64,000 nucleotides of DNA from positions 1,302,001-1,366,000 of the forward strand of contig NZ_CP113939.1 of NCBI RefSeq assembly GCF_029392315.1. Direction: 5' to 3'. How positions within the stretch are numbered: position 1 is the stretch's first letter; the number at the start of each line of letters is the position of its first letter. This document shows, in pieces, positions 34,600 through 43,989 of this stretch. The notes below the pieces were generated by a model. The model did not search any database. It was not told the DNA's origin and worked only from the letters and a program-made list of their open reading frames with translations. This DNA comes from Bifidobacterium sp. ESL0690. Its GTDB lineage: Bacteria > Actinomycetota > Actinomycetes > Actinomycetales > Bifidobacteriaceae. A program made the position numbers and the translations under genes.

Positions 34600-35145
34600 T
34601 CAACCGAGGTCAGCAGTGGTGCAAATCCATCGCGAACCGCTGCGGTGGAACACCAGCGTGACCCAGTAGGTCGACTTGCCTACGCATAGGCTGACGACTG
34701 TCTCGGTGGTATCGGGACTCACGAGCGTCGTGTATACCAGCATCGGTACGGCGGGAAGATAGCAGAGCTTGGCCTTTAGCTCCTGATGCGTGCGCAGATG
34801 GTTCTCCAACAGGTACGACATTGTTTCGAGACGTTGCACACAAGGGCCGCTTAGGGAATGCTGCAGCGTCTGCGGTGGCGTGCGTCCACGCACCACGTCC
34901 AGGCTCATACATGCCAGCCTGCACGAATTGAGGCTGGACTTGCGACATTCCGCTTCGCTAAGCGTTCCCGGATAACAGCGTGAAATATGGTATGGGACGG
35001 GCCGATTCGACAATTCGATGCGGATGGACCCGTCGTAAGTGGGCAATCCTGATTGCTGTGTGACCACCATCTGTTGCGGGTGCGTCTTCATACTCGACGG
35101 CTCTTGTGTCAGCGTCTGCGATCGTCCTTGTCTCTTTTCGTTCAT
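34600..35145 (-). CDS. Conserved actinobacterial protein, DUF6459-like
   Basis: A 181-residue protein from the ATG at 35145, chosen because GGAGGT lies six bases upstream; an in-frame codon at 35244 has no such site. The C-terminal half has the pattern of a small actinobacterial family often found near secA: a helical region followed by a beta-rich part ending in RWICTTADLG, close to the RWxCTAxxLG ending I associate with DUF6459. There is no signal peptide. Function is unknown. A strong leader hairpin lies upstream. Confidence 0.65.
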   Translation of the reverse strand: MNEKRQGRSQTLTQEPSSMKTHPQQMVVTQQSGLPTYDGSIRIELSNRPVPYHISRCYPGTLSEAECRKSSLNSCRLACMSLDVVRGRTPPQTLQHSLSGPCVQRLETMSYLLENHLRTHQELKAKLCYLPAVPMLVYTTLVSPDTTETVVSLCVGKSTYWVTLVFHRSGSRWICTTADLG

Positions 35146-35236
35146 CTTTGAACCTCCTTTGCTTTTTCGGTTAACGTCACTTTCCAGAGCAACAGAAATC
35201 GGCGGCAATGTCAAGAAACAAGAGGCTATTTCGGCA

Positions 35237-35278
35237 AAATTCAAGGTTTTCGGCGCTTTTTTGTGAAACCTTGAATTT
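35237..35278. repeat. Perfect 13-bp inverted repeat in the leader of the DUF6459-like gene
   Basis: AAATTCAAGGTTT (35237-35249) and its exact complement (35266-35278) are separated by 16 bases. It lies about 90 bases upstream of the start codon and after the guaB3 terminator, so it is not needed as a second terminator; a leader structure or operator is possible. Confidence 0.55.
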
Positions 35279-35317
35279 TATATGATGGTAATACGTATAA
35301 ATTGATGACTATCGAAC

Positions 35318-35354
35318 AAAAGTGGGCTACCTGATTATGCAGGCAGCCCACTTA
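35318..35354 (-). terminator. Terminator after guaB3
   Basis: AAGTGGGCT.CCTG and CAGG.AGCCCACTT arms form a stem of about 13 pairs, followed on the minus strand by TTTTGTTC, 25 bases past the guaB3 stop. Confidence 0.7.
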
Positions 35355-35378
35355 CGATAGTTGATGATTATCGGTCAA

Positions 35379-36503
35379 TCATCCCAAATGCGAAAGCGTG
35401 ACCGCAACGTCGCAATGCTGGAAGTTCTTGAGATCGACGTAACCGGTCGAGGCCATGGCGCGGCGCAGGGCGCCGATGAAGTTGACCGAGCCGTCGGCGT
35501 TGTGGCTTGGCCCGAAGAGAATCTGTTGCAACGGAGCAACCGTGCCGACCTTCGTGCGCTTTCCGCGAGGAAGCGAGGGATGACGGGCTTCGGCACCCCA
35601 ATGTGTGCCCTTACCGGGAGCCTCGGTGGCGCGCGCAAGAGGAGCCCCGAGCATCACGGCGTCGGCACCCATCGCCAAAGCCTTGACGAACGAGCCGGAA
35701 GTACCCATACCGCCGTCGGCGATAATCTGTACGTAACGCCCGCCGGATTCGTCCATATAGTCTCGCCGGGCCTCGGCCACATCGGCAATCGCCGTGGCCA
35801 TCGGAGCGTGGACACCGATGGTGGCTCGCGTGGCGGAAACCGCACCGCCGCCGAAACCGACCAGCACGCCAGCCGCACCGGTACGCATGAGATGAAGGGC
35901 AGCCGTATAACTGGCCGCTCCCCCGACGATGACTGGAACATCAAGGTCGTAGATGAATTTCTTCAGGTTCAGCGGCTCGTGGCTTTCCGAAACATGCTCG
36001 GCGGAAACCGCTGTGCCCCGGATGACGAAGAGGTCGACACCAGCATCAACGACCGTCGAATAGAATTCCTGCGTGAGCTGGGGCGAAAGCGCACCGGCCA
36101 CCGTAACGCCCGCATCACGAATCTCGTGGAGGCGCTTGGTAATCAGTTCCGGCTTAATCGGCTCTGCATAAATCTCCTGCAGGCGAGCCGTGGCATTGGC
36201 CTCGTCGAGCTGGCTGATCTCGTCGAGCAGTGGTTGCGGGTCATCGTAACGTGTCCACAATCCTTCGAGATCAAGCACGCCGAGGGCGCCCAGCTTGCCC
36301 ATGGCGATTGCCGTGGCAGGGCTGGTCACCGAATCCATCGGGGCCGAAAGCACCGGAACGTCGAACTGGTAGGCGTCAATCTGCCAAGCCGTCGAAACGT
36401 CCTTCGGATCGCGGGTCCTGCGGGAAGGGACGATGGCGATATCGTCCAATGAATAGGCCAGACGGCCTTTTTTGCCCAAACCGATTTCAATTTCCTGAGT
36501 CAT
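35379..36503 (-). CDS. guaB3: GuaB3-family IMP dehydrogenase-like protein
   Basis: A 374-residue TIM-barrel protein of the actinobacterial/cyanobacterial GuaB3 family, without the CBS pair of true IMP dehydrogenase. It shows PVLSAPMDSVTSPATAIAMGKLGALGVLD, VIVGGAASYTAALHLMRTGAAGVLVGFGGG and IIADGGMGTSG. The residue aligned by eye with the catalytic cysteine of IMP dehydrogenase (GxGSICTTR) is Ser223 in GGGAVSATR. Its reaction is therefore uncertain; a role in guanine nucleotide balance is inferred from family. It has its own terminator. Confidence 0.85.
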   Translation of the reverse strand: MTQEIEIGLGKKGRLAYSLDDIAIVPSRRTRDPKDVSTAWQIDAYQFDVPVLSAPMDSVTSPATAIAMGKLGALGVLDLEGLWTRYDDPQPLLDEISQLDEANATARLQEIYAEPIKPELITKRLHEIRDAGVTVAGALSPQLTQEFYSTVVDAGVDLFVIRGTAVSAEHVSESHEPLNLKKFIYDLDVPVIVGGAASYTAALHLMRTGAAGVLVGFGGGAVSATRATIGVHAPMATAIADVAEARRDYMDESGGRYVQIIADGGMGTSGSFVKALAMGADAVMLGAPLARATEAPGKGTHWGAEARHPSLPRGKRTKVGTVAPLQQILFGPSHNADGSVNFIGALRRAMASTGYVDLKNFQHCDVAVTLSHLG

Positions 36504-36651
36504 GGCTTTAAGATTACTTCCCCTATGTGACGAGCGACACGTAATCGGGAAGCGCGGGAAAGTGCGTCTCGCCAGTCAGTCAAAGCAACACCGATGACAT
36601 ATTTTGGCGCGATAATGGCACCATATTTTCATAAACGAAGAAAGGGCAAGT

Positions 36652-37875
36652 ATGGAAAAAATCAAGGTCAAAGGGACGATAGCCGAGCTCGACGGCGACG
36701 AAATGACCAGAGTGATATGGAAGGATATCAAGAATCGCCTCATCCTGCCATACCTCGATGTGAATCTTGATTATTACGATCTCGGCATCGAAAACCGTGA
36801 CGCCACCGACGACCAAGTGACCATCGATGCGGCCAACGCCATCAAGAAGCATCATGTCGGCGTCAAATGTGCGACCATCACCCCTGATGAGGCGCGTCTC
36901 AAGGAATTCAACCTCAAAAAAATGTGGAAGTCGCCGAACGGCACCATCCGCAACATTCTCGGCGGCACGATCTTCCGCGAGCCCATCGTCATTTCCAATA
37001 TCCCGCGGCTGGTTCCGGGTTGGAAGAAGCCCATCGTCGTGGCAAGGCACGCCTTCGGCGACCAGTACAAAGCCACGGATTTCAAGGTCGGCAAACCGGG
37101 TCGCTTGACCGTCACGTTCACACCGGCAGATGGCAGCGAGCCCATCGAGCATGTCGTCTACGACTACCCCGGCGCCGGCGTGGCACAGGTGCAATACAAT
37201 CTTGACGATTCCATCCGCGGCTTCGCACGCGCCTGCTTCAACTATGGGCTCATGCGGCACTACCCGGTCTACCTTTCGACCAAAAACACGATTTTGAAGG
37301 CCTACGACGGCGAATTCAAGGACATCTTCGCAGAAGTTTACGAGACCGAATACAAGGAGCGTTTCGAAGCTGAAGGACTCACCTACGAGCATCGTCTCAT
37401 CGACGACATGGTGGCCAGCACGATGAAATGGCACGGCGGCTATATCTGGGCCTGCAAGAACTACGACGGCGACGTGCAGTCCGACTCGGTGGCGCAGGGC
37501 TTTGGCTCGTTGGGGCTTATGACTTCAGTATTGATGACGCCTGACGGCAAGACCGTGGAAGCCGAAGCCGCGCATGGCACCGTGACCCGCCACTATCGCC
37601 GTTGGCTTAAAGGCGAGAAGACCTCGACCAACCCCATCGCCTCGATCTACGCCTGGACCGGCGGGCTCAAGCAGCGTGCCAAGCTCGACGGGACGCCGGA
37701 AGTGGCGCGTTTTGCCGAAACGCTGGAACAGGTCATCATCAAGACCGTGGAAAACGGGAAGATGACCAAGGATCTGGCCATGCTCATTGGTCCAGACCAG
37801 CCTTGGCTTGACACTGAAGGCTTCATGGACGCGTTGGACGAAGGGTTGAAGAAGGAACTGAGCCAATCGCGTTAG
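36652..37875 (+). CDS. icd: NADP-dependent isocitrate dehydrogenase
   Basis: A 407-residue enzyme of the homodimeric, eukaryote-like type that converts isocitrate to 2-oxoglutarate. Visible are [37 protein letters not shown] with the substrate-binding Ser and Arg residues, the metal-binding region [24 protein letters not shown], and [15 protein letters not shown] with the NADP-binding His. In bifidobacteria it supplies 2-oxoglutarate for glutamate synthesis in a branched TCA pathway. AAGGGC precedes the ATG. Confidence 0.97.
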   Translation: MEKIKVKGTIAELDGDEMTRVIWKDIKNRLILPYLDVNLDYYDLGIENRDATDDQVTIDAANAIKKHHVGVKCATITPDEARLKEFNLKKMWKSPNGTIRNILGGTIFREPIVISNIPRLVPGWKKPIVVARHAFGDQYKATDFKVGKPGRLTVTFTPADGSEPIEHVVYDYPGAGVAQVQYNLDDSIRGFARACFNYGLMRHYPVYLSTKNTILKAYDGEFKDIFAEVYETEYKERFEAEGLTYEHRLIDDMVASTMKWHGGYIWACKNYDGDVQSDSVAQGFGSLGLMTSVLMTPDGKTVEAEAAHGTVTRHYRRWLKGEKTSTNPIASIYAWTGGLKQRAKLDGTPEVARFAETLEQVIIKTVENGKMTKDLAMLIGPDQPWLDTEGFMDALDEGLKKELSQSR

Positions 37876-37908
37876 CCATGAGTTGGTCACCAGTCAAAGT
37901 TCGATTCG

Positions 37909-37955
37909 GCGCCGCCGCATAGTAATCCAAGGATTCAAATGCGGCGGCGCTTTCT
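37909..37955 (+). terminator. Terminator after icd
   Basis: GCGCCGCCGCAT and ATGCGGCGGCGC are exact 12-bp complements around an 18-base loop, followed by TTTCT, 33 bases past the icd stop. Confidence 0.85.
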
Positions 37956-38013
37956 ATTGGCCCCAGACTAATATCAATATCGTTGATACGAAGCGTATAA
38001 AGAAGGATAACTC

Positions 38014-39663
38014 ATGACGACGCGCGGCAAGCATACCTTGGCACGTTTCCTGGCTTTCGCCACTGCTGTGGCTCTTTCCATGGTGTCAGCGGCTTGCGGC
38101 AACGGGCAGCAGGATGCGGGAACCACCTCAATCGACACCGACAAGGTGTCGGTAAGCTCGGCTGCGGCCAAAAGCAACGTCATGATCTTCACCCCCTCCG
38201 ACGGCATCTCCATCTCCTCGCATACGCCGCTCAACAAATGGGCCAAGTTCGCCCCGGCCATCACCAAATCGTTGACCGATGCCGGTTTCCAATCCAAGAA
38301 CATCAAAGTCAGGACCGACGGCACCTTGACCAAACAGAGCGACGACGTGCAGGACTACGTGGTCAACCAGCTTTCCTCCGCGTCCGATGACACCAACCGC
38401 CATACCACGTTGATTGTCGCACCGGCGACTTCCGGAAACAAAGGCAACGAGCAATACGGGGATTACGTCACCAATCCGACCGACGCCACGACATATGACA
38501 CCGAAAAGCCTGCAAACGCGGGCAGCTCAACGGATGCCAACAGTAATGCGGATTCGAAAACATCATCGCCTTCCTCATCTTCCTCCGAGAAATCGAATCA
38601 AACACAGGACGGAAACGAGAAAGACAAAGCCGATGCGAAGGATGAAGCCACGGCAGCCAAACGTCTGGCGAAAACCCTGAAACTGGCGAAGAAAGCCGGA
38701 GCTCGCACCATCATCCTTGCCAACCCGTTGGCAGGGTTCAACCCGGATATTTTCGTCAGCATGTCCACACCACGTCAGATAGGCGCGCTACAGGCCCAGC
38801 AGCTCGTCTCGAAACTTGCCTTGGAAAAGACGACCAAAATGCATCCCAAAGCCGTCGAAGTCATGATTCCTGTCGGCGAAGATGACGACTCGACGAGTGA
38901 CACAAGCGAGGCGTTCGCCGAAGAAGCCTTTGCCGGGATATGGGATGTGCTGCAGCCCTATTTCAAGGATGGCAGAGCCATTAGCCCGTCGAAGAGACTG
39001 ACAGCGACCACGACCGACAAGGACTGGGAATCCGTTGCGTTCAAGGCCTCCAAAGCCGCTGAGGTAAAAACCGAACTGGACGCCAGACTCAACGGTTCGT
39101 CCAAAGACAGCAAGCCGCTTCATGTCGACGGCATCCTTGGTATGAACGATTTCGTTTCATCAGTAGTCGTCGATGAACTCACCAGTCTCAAATACACCGG
39201 TACTGCAGCCGACATCAATCCTGAAATCGAAGTTTCCGGCATTGTAGGAACGTTGACCGGCAAACACAATCTCAACAAGCAGGCTCCACCGAAGCCGAAG
39301 GACAGCAAACAGGACGCTACCGAAGGCGAAGAACAGGAGCAAACCGACGGCGAGGGCGACTTGTCTTGGCCGATCATCACCGGCTACGGCGCTTACACCG
39401 ATATGATGCCCGACGTGGTCAACGGCAAACAGTGGATGACCGGCATGGAGGATATCCAAAAGCTTTCACATGACATCGCCGGTGCGACTGCCACCATAGA
39501 AGCCGGGAAAAACGTCACCGACCTTTCCTACGTCAAAGCAGCGACTATCAACGGCTCGAAAATGAACATCATCCATGAAAAGCCGATGGCCATCAGCGCC
39601 AGCAACCTGAAGCACCTGCTGATCGAACCTGGATATATTTCGCTGGCTGACGCGGGACTGTAA
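38014..39663 (+). CDS. Periplasmic-binding-protein-like lipoprotein, orphan
   Basis: A 549-residue lipoprotein: signal peptide with lipobox ending at Cys28 (MVSAACGNG). It has two alpha/beta lobes resembling sugar-binding (XylF/RbsB-like) proteins, with IFTPSDGIS at the start of the mature fold and HVDGILGMNDFVSSVVVDEL in the second lobe. Ser/Lys/Asp-rich linkers (about residues 165-210 and 425-450) interrupt the fold. No ABC permease or ATPase gene is nearby, so it may be a sensor, a scaffold, or serve a distant transporter. AAGGAT lies upstream. Confidence 0.75.
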   Translation: MTTRGKHTLARFLAFATAVALSMVSAACGNGQQDAGTTSIDTDKVSVSSAAAKSNVMIFTPSDGISISSHTPLNKWAKFAPAITKSLTDAGFQSKNIKVRTDGTLTKQSDDVQDYVVNQLSSASDDTNRHTTLIVAPATSGNKGNEQYGDYVTNPTDATTYDTEKPANAGSSTDANSNADSKTSSPSSSSSEKSNQTQDGNEKDKADAKDEATAAKRLAKTLKLAKKAGARTIILANPLAGFNPDIFVSMSTPRQIGALQAQQLVSKLALEKTTKMHPKAVEVMIPVGEDDDSTSDTSEAFAEEAFAGIWDVLQPYFKDGRAISPSKRLTATTTDKDWESVAFKASKAAEVKTELDARLNGSSKDSKPLHVDGILGMNDFVSSVVVDELTSLKYTGTAADINPEIEVSGIVGTLTGKHNLNKQAPPKPKDSKQDATEGEEQEQTDGEGDLSWPIITGYGAYTDMMPDVVNGKQWMTGMEDIQKLSHDIAGATATIEAGKNVTDLSYVKAATINGSKMNIIHEKPMAISASNLKHLLIEPGYISLADAGL

Positions 39664-39794
39664 AACAAAGCCACTGCTGTAACTTATCTTGTAAGAGACT
39701 CATACCGGTTGTTGCCTGTCGGTTTCACAGCTGATAAAACTTTATCTTCACCTCGAACAGAACGATGGTTCTAATACCAAGCCGTACAAGTCGA

Positions 39795-40538
39795 TCATGG
39801 AGAAACGGGCTTAAGCACTATTTTCCTTTTAGAAGCCATTTGTTGTGGGTCACGGTATTCTTTTCTGCTTTTCCGCACCCCCCAATGCACACAGATTCCG
39901 GTGCAATGGTCCGAAACGCCTTTCATTGTGCCAATCGGCATTCCCTTGACCACTGGTGTGCCTATCGGCAATAGCGTCTGAGCAGGTTCCAAAGTCAACG
40001 TGAGGCTTTTATGACGGATGCTGACCACTGATTTTCCCGCGACGATACCCACGAAACTGATGTAACCGCTGGCAGGGGCCAACAAAGGCGTATCCTCCAC
40101 CGCAGCGATATCGACACCGCGATGGCCGGGACCCCAAACCTGCTTGGGCGCTTTGAACTTCCTGATAACCACATGCGGCAGCACTGGCCATCGCATATCG
40201 GCCTTGCAACCCTTTTCACTATGCATCGGCGGGTCCACCGATCCTATCGGCTCAATGAAGTCCAGCTGAGATTGGCGCAACGACGGCGCGGACATGTATG
40301 CGTCATTAGTAATTAGAGACGTTTTCTGCGTTGCATCGAATGTCTCTTCCGGCGTCTCGTTTGTCGCGGCCAACGCTTCATGACCCGAAATGCCGAAGCC
40401 TGCAAACAACACCGCACAAACCGCAAGAATCGTGATTAATCCCCAAACCAGACTGATCAGCCTTTGCCTGCGTTCCTCCTTCTGACGCCGCAACCGTTCC
40501 CGTCTGAGCCGCTGCTTTTTCCTATTGTCCATTATCAC
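39795..40538 (-). CDS. M23-family peptidoglycan endopeptidase
   Basis: About 247 residues from the GTG at 40538, which has AGGAGG seven bases upstream; upstream ATGs lack a site. There is a basic N-terminus (KKQRLRRERLRRQKEERRQR), one membrane helix, a linker, and a LytM/M23 domain. The domain contains GHRGVDIAA, giving the His and Asp zinc ligands, and ICVHWGVR, giving the third zinc ligand. The first His of the usual HxH is Cys here, as in several actinobacterial M23 proteins. It is probably anchored and acts on cell-wall peptides. Confidence 0.8.
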   Translation of the reverse strand: MIMDNRKKQRLRRERLRRQKEERRQRLISLVWGLITILAVCAVLFAGFGISGHEALAATNETPEETFDATQKTSLITNDAYMSAPSLRQSQLDFIEPIGSVDPPMHSEKGCKADMRWPVLPHVVIRKFKAPKQVWGPGHRGVDIAAVEDTPLLAPASGYISFVGIVAGKSVVSIRHKSLTLTLEPAQTLLPIGTPVVKGMPIGTMKGVSDHCTGICVHWGVRKSRKEYRDPQQMASKRKIVLKPVSP

Positions 40539-40632
40539 TGACATGCCTCCTTTCAGTCGAATGTCTGCATTACAGGTACCTACGTTTCCACTATGCCTCA
40601 TCTCTTCAAAATAGAGCATGAAAAACGGGTGA

Positions 40633-40677
40633 TGTGGTCGAATGACCCCGGTTATCCACATCGCCCGGGCGTGTCGC
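40633..40677. promoter_or_regulatory. Composite intergenic element, copy A (M23/tag region)
   Basis: Three blocks on the plus strand: TGTGGTCGAATGA (40633-40645), GGTTATCCACAT (40650-40661) and GGCGTGTCGC (40668-40677). The same blocks in the same order occur upstream of comEA (51711-51753). The middle block contains a perfect DnaA-box-like TTATCCACA. It lies in the divergent region between the M23 peptidase and tag. Confidence 0.6.
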
Positions 40678-40781
40678 AAAAGTTATGCACGGATATCCTC
40701 CGCATAGCATTGAATATCCACAGCTGCCGAGGCTCGAGAGTATAAAAGACATAACCCGTGAAAGAAAGGAACGCTCAACGT

Positions 40782-41423
40782 ATGAGTGCCAAACGAAAGC
40801 CAGCAAAGACCGCTTCAGACAATGCAACGGAGGGGTCAACCGAACAGCAGGGTGACGGCCTGCAACGTTGCTGGCCGCAGTCATATCTCGGGCTGAGCCA
40901 CGACATGCTCGTCTACCACGACACCGAGTGGGGCACGCCTTGCCACGATTCCCAAGCCTTGTTCGAACGGCTTGCGCTGGAGGCGATGCAGGCAGGGCTT
41001 TCATGGAACACCATCATCAACAAGCGTAAGGCCATCGACGCTACTTTCCACGATTTTGACATCGAACGCGTCGCGCAGATGTCTGATGAAATACCGGATT
41101 TGATGCAGAACAAAGCCATCATCCGCAACAGGCGCAAAATCGAGGCCACCATTCATAACGCTCAGGTTGCGCTGGATCTGGGCATGCCGTTTGCCGATTA
41201 CATCTGGAGTTTCGCACCCGACGGCCCGCGCGTCAACAGGCCGAAAAGCCGCGAAGAAGTGCCTGCGGTGACCGACGAATCCATTGCAATGAGCAAGGCC
41301 ATGAAGAAGGCCGGATTCAAGTTCGTCGGTCCCACCACCATGTACGCCTATATGCAGTCGACGGGCATCGTTAACGACCATCTGCAAGGCTGCTTCAGGT
41401 GCCCAGAAACGAAAACCGACTGA
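40782..41423 (+). CDS. tag: DNA-3-methyladenine glycosylase I
   Basis: About 213 residues that remove 3-methyladenine from DNA. Visible family features are RCWPQSYLGLSHDMLVYHDTEWG, with the zinc-site Cys and His, then GLSWNTIINKRKAI, and KFVGPTTMYAYMQSTGIVNDHLQGCFRC, with the remaining zinc ligands. I start at the ATG at 40782 because AAGGAA lies upstream of it; the GTG at 40758 would sit before that site. It is divergent from the M23 gene across the composite element. Confidence 0.95.
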   Translation: MSAKRKPAKTASDNATEGSTEQQGDGLQRCWPQSYLGLSHDMLVYHDTEWGTPCHDSQALFERLALEAMQAGLSWNTIINKRKAIDATFHDFDIERVAQMSDEIPDLMQNKAIIRNRRKIEATIHNAQVALDLGMPFADYIWSFAPDGPRVNRPKSREEVPAVTDESIAMSKAMKKAGFKFVGPTTMYAYMQSTGIVNDHLQGCFRCPETKTD

Positions 41424-41577
41424 AATAGGCTTTTCGAATCGGTATTTTGCCTTCCCAAAACCGTCCCAAGCAAAACAAGGTTTTCGAGAAATATTGGATA
41501 TTTCAAGCCGAATAATTACTATTCCTTATCAAACTGGCGAAGTTGTAGCAACCGTTGATGCTGCTATAGCAAGGAAA

Positions 41578-43791
41578 TCACTGTCCGCACAAACCCTGCC
41601 GAATCATGATGCCGTAAGCCTCACGGCCACCGCCTTCGCCCGGTGTCAGATGGGTGCCGTCGTCGTAGAAATATTCCGGATGTCCGTCACTGATGGCATA
41701 CCAGTCGAGCAAACCGACGTTCTTGTACTTGGCGACCACCGAGCGCAGAATCTGGTTGTTGGAATCCTGCCAGCCCGTAGGCGAACGGACGGTGGTCAGA
41801 TACAGCGGTTCGTTGCCCACGGCCGCTATCAGATCCTCCACCTGCTGCGCATCGGCGATGCGGTCGTTGGTCCCGAGCGCCATGATAACAACGCTTCCAG
41901 CCTGACCTTGCGCTTGATGCTGTCGATAGAGGTCGGCGCCGGTGGCGAAATGACGGCCGACCATATTGTCCTGAACACTGGCCGGAATGTGCTCCTGTAC
42001 GAAATCGTGCGCACCCATCTCAACCGAATCACTGATAATCAAAGGATTCGCGGTGCACGAACCCGTAGACGCGTCATACGTCCAGCCTTTGGTATTGAGG
42101 TTCTTCGGAACTTTGGCAGCCTTCGGTACCAGACGCGGAGGCAGGTTAAGGGATGGCTTGGGAACCGCCGAGCGTCGTAAGGTCAGAAGATCACGCCGAA
42201 TCGGCGTGGCTATGCCGAGGCTACGGCCGATGGAAAGATAATCCTGGCGTAAAGCGTCCGAGCGCTTGGCGGCAATCTGGTTGAAATCGACCGGTAACGC
42301 CGTGCAGAGCACGACGGCCACAACGCCTAGGAACGAGAGAATTTTGGTGACCAAACGCATTTCTCGGAACGGCGTCTTGCCTGCGGGTATGACCTTGCGT
42401 ACGGCTTCGGCCATCTGGTAGAAGGCCTCGCAAACCGCCCAAAGGATGAGGAACTGGACGATCCATTCCCACCAACGCAGAGGCTGTGTACGGATGGCCG
42501 GGTTCATGAATTCAAGGAGCGGATAATGGACCAGATATATCGAGAACGAACGCGAACCGATATAGCGGAACACCCGCGAACCAAGCAGCGAACGGCAGAA
42601 GTTGCCTGGAACAAGGACGACGACGATTAGCAGCGCGACGATAAGCGCAGCGGCTTGGAAACCACCACGGTACAGCATCTCGTCATTGCCATTGGAGACG
42701 AAATACAGAATGATCAGTGCAGCGAGCAAACAGAAGCCGGCGGCTGCCAAAAGAAGATTCACCGGATTCGACCAGCTCTCGGCATTCGTTGCCGGCTCTG
42801 ACTTTTCGTTGTGTTGTGTATTCTGCTCAGGCTGTTCAGCGCGTTCGTCACGTCCGTCAGATTCACTGCGTTTCGTTCTTGCCTGCTCGACCGCAAAAGC
42901 AAGTAGAGCACCAATCATCAGTTCGGAAAAACGCGTATCAAGCCCGTAATAGACGCGTGACACGTCGGAGCCGGGCACGTAGAGCATCATCATCAGAACC
43001 GTTGAGGCGACGGCGAGCAGCAAGGTTATGAGGAACCTGGTACGCAATCTCAAGCTGAAGCGATGCATCAGCCAGAGCAGTGAAATCCAGACCAGATAGA
43101 ACTGCATGGTGACCGCCAGAAACCACAGATGTGTCAGCGGTGACGGGAGTCCTGCCGCGGCGAAATACGAGACCTTGCGGAAGATATAGACCCAGTTGCT
43201 GACGTATAGCGCACTGGGCAACGCATCGAGGTGCAGCTTCGGGAGCATGCCAGGAGACAGGAAATAGGCAGCCGGTACGACCAAGGCAATCAGCGAAAGC
43301 AGCGGGAAGGTCAAACGCTTGATTTTGCGCCAAAGATAGCTCGCGTAATGGAAGCCCTGCTTGCTGGCCATGCGTCTTTCGACGCTGCCGGTAATCAGGA
43401 AACCGGAAATGACGAAGAAGATGGTAACGCCAAGGAATCCGCCACTCAACAGCGACGGGCGGACGTGGTAGGCCACCACTCCGATGATTGCCAATGCACG
43501 CAGACCGTCGATGGCATTGTTTCGGCGAGAAGCAGACAGACGGGAAACGCTTGAAGTATGTGAAGAATCAGGCGTAGTCGAGGAACTGGAAGTTTGAGAG
43601 GTACTTGCGGAACCGGAAGTATTCGCAGCGCCAGTTTTGCTCGAAAAATCAGAAGTACGGAAGAGCGTCGCAAGTCGGGCAAAAACAGAGGGACGGGAGG
43701 AACCGGAGGCAACTACTTCAGCCGAATCAGGGCTATTTCCGGTCCGTGGCAACATCAACCCCTTTTCTGCCTCAGTTGAATCTGTGGCCAT
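41578..43791 (-). CDS. OafA/OatA-type membrane acyltransferase with SGNH tail
   Basis: A 737-residue protein. A Ser/Thr-rich cytosolic N-terminus (1-90) precedes an acyltransferase-3 domain of about ten helices (about 95-470: IDGLRALAIIGVVAYHVRPSLLSGGFLGVTIFFVISGFLITG, with the conserved His and Arg). An SGNH-like domain follows at the C-terminus (about 580-737), with IISDSVEM, ALGTNDR and DGTHLTP supplying candidate Ser, Asn and Asp/His. Such proteins O-acetylate peptidoglycan or surface polysaccharide, moving acetyl groups across the membrane. It stands alone, so the acceptor is not known. Confidence 0.85.
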   Translation of the reverse strand: MATDSTEAEKGLMLPRTGNSPDSAEVVASGSSRPSVFARLATLFRTSDFSSKTGAANTSGSASTSQTSSSSTTPDSSHTSSVSRLSASRRNNAIDGLRALAIIGVVAYHVRPSLLSGGFLGVTIFFVISGFLITGSVERRMASKQGFHYASYLWRKIKRLTFPLLSLIALVVPAAYFLSPGMLPKLHLDALPSALYVSNWVYIFRKVSYFAAAGLPSPLTHLWFLAVTMQFYLVWISLLWLMHRFSLRLRTRFLITLLLAVASTVLMMMLYVPGSDVSRVYYGLDTRFSELMIGALLAFAVEQARTKRSESDGRDERAEQPEQNTQHNEKSEPATNAESWSNPVNLLLAAAGFCLLAALIILYFVSNGNDEMLYRGGFQAAALIVALLIVVVLVPGNFCRSLLGSRVFRYIGSRSFSIYLVHYPLLEFMNPAIRTQPLRWWEWIVQFLILWAVCEAFYQMAEAVRKVIPAGKTPFREMRLVTKILSFLGVVAVVLCTALPVDFNQIAAKRSDALRQDYLSIGRSLGIATPIRRDLLTLRRSAVPKPSLNLPPRLVPKAAKVPKNLNTKGWTYDASTGSCTANPLIISDSVEMGAHDFVQEHIPASVQDNMVGRHFATGADLYRQHQAQGQAGSVVIMALGTNDRIADAQQVEDLIAAVGNEPLYLTTVRSPTGWQDSNNQILRSVVAKYKNVGLLDWYAISDGHPEYFYDDGTHLTPGEGGGREAYGIMIRQGLCGQ

Positions 43792-43946
43792 TTTCAGCTC
43801 GGGTCACAAAGAAGTACATTAACAAAAGGCATAGATGCTTTGACGGCTGACACGCCGGAAAGTGGTTGACTACGGTTTGGTTTTTTCTGCCAGCTTGGCA
43901 GCTGTTTTCGGACATGCTCGGAAAGCAACGGATCATGGCTAAAACG

Positions 43947-43984
43947 AAAAATTCTCGGAACCATTGAGATTCCGAGAATTTTCA
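43947..43984 (-). terminator. Terminator after tRNA-Asn
   Basis: AAAATTCTCGGAA and TTCCGAGAATTTT arms around a nine-base loop, followed on the minus strand by TTTCGTTTT, begin six bases past the tRNA 3' end. Confidence 0.8.
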
Positions 43985-43989
43985 TTCCG

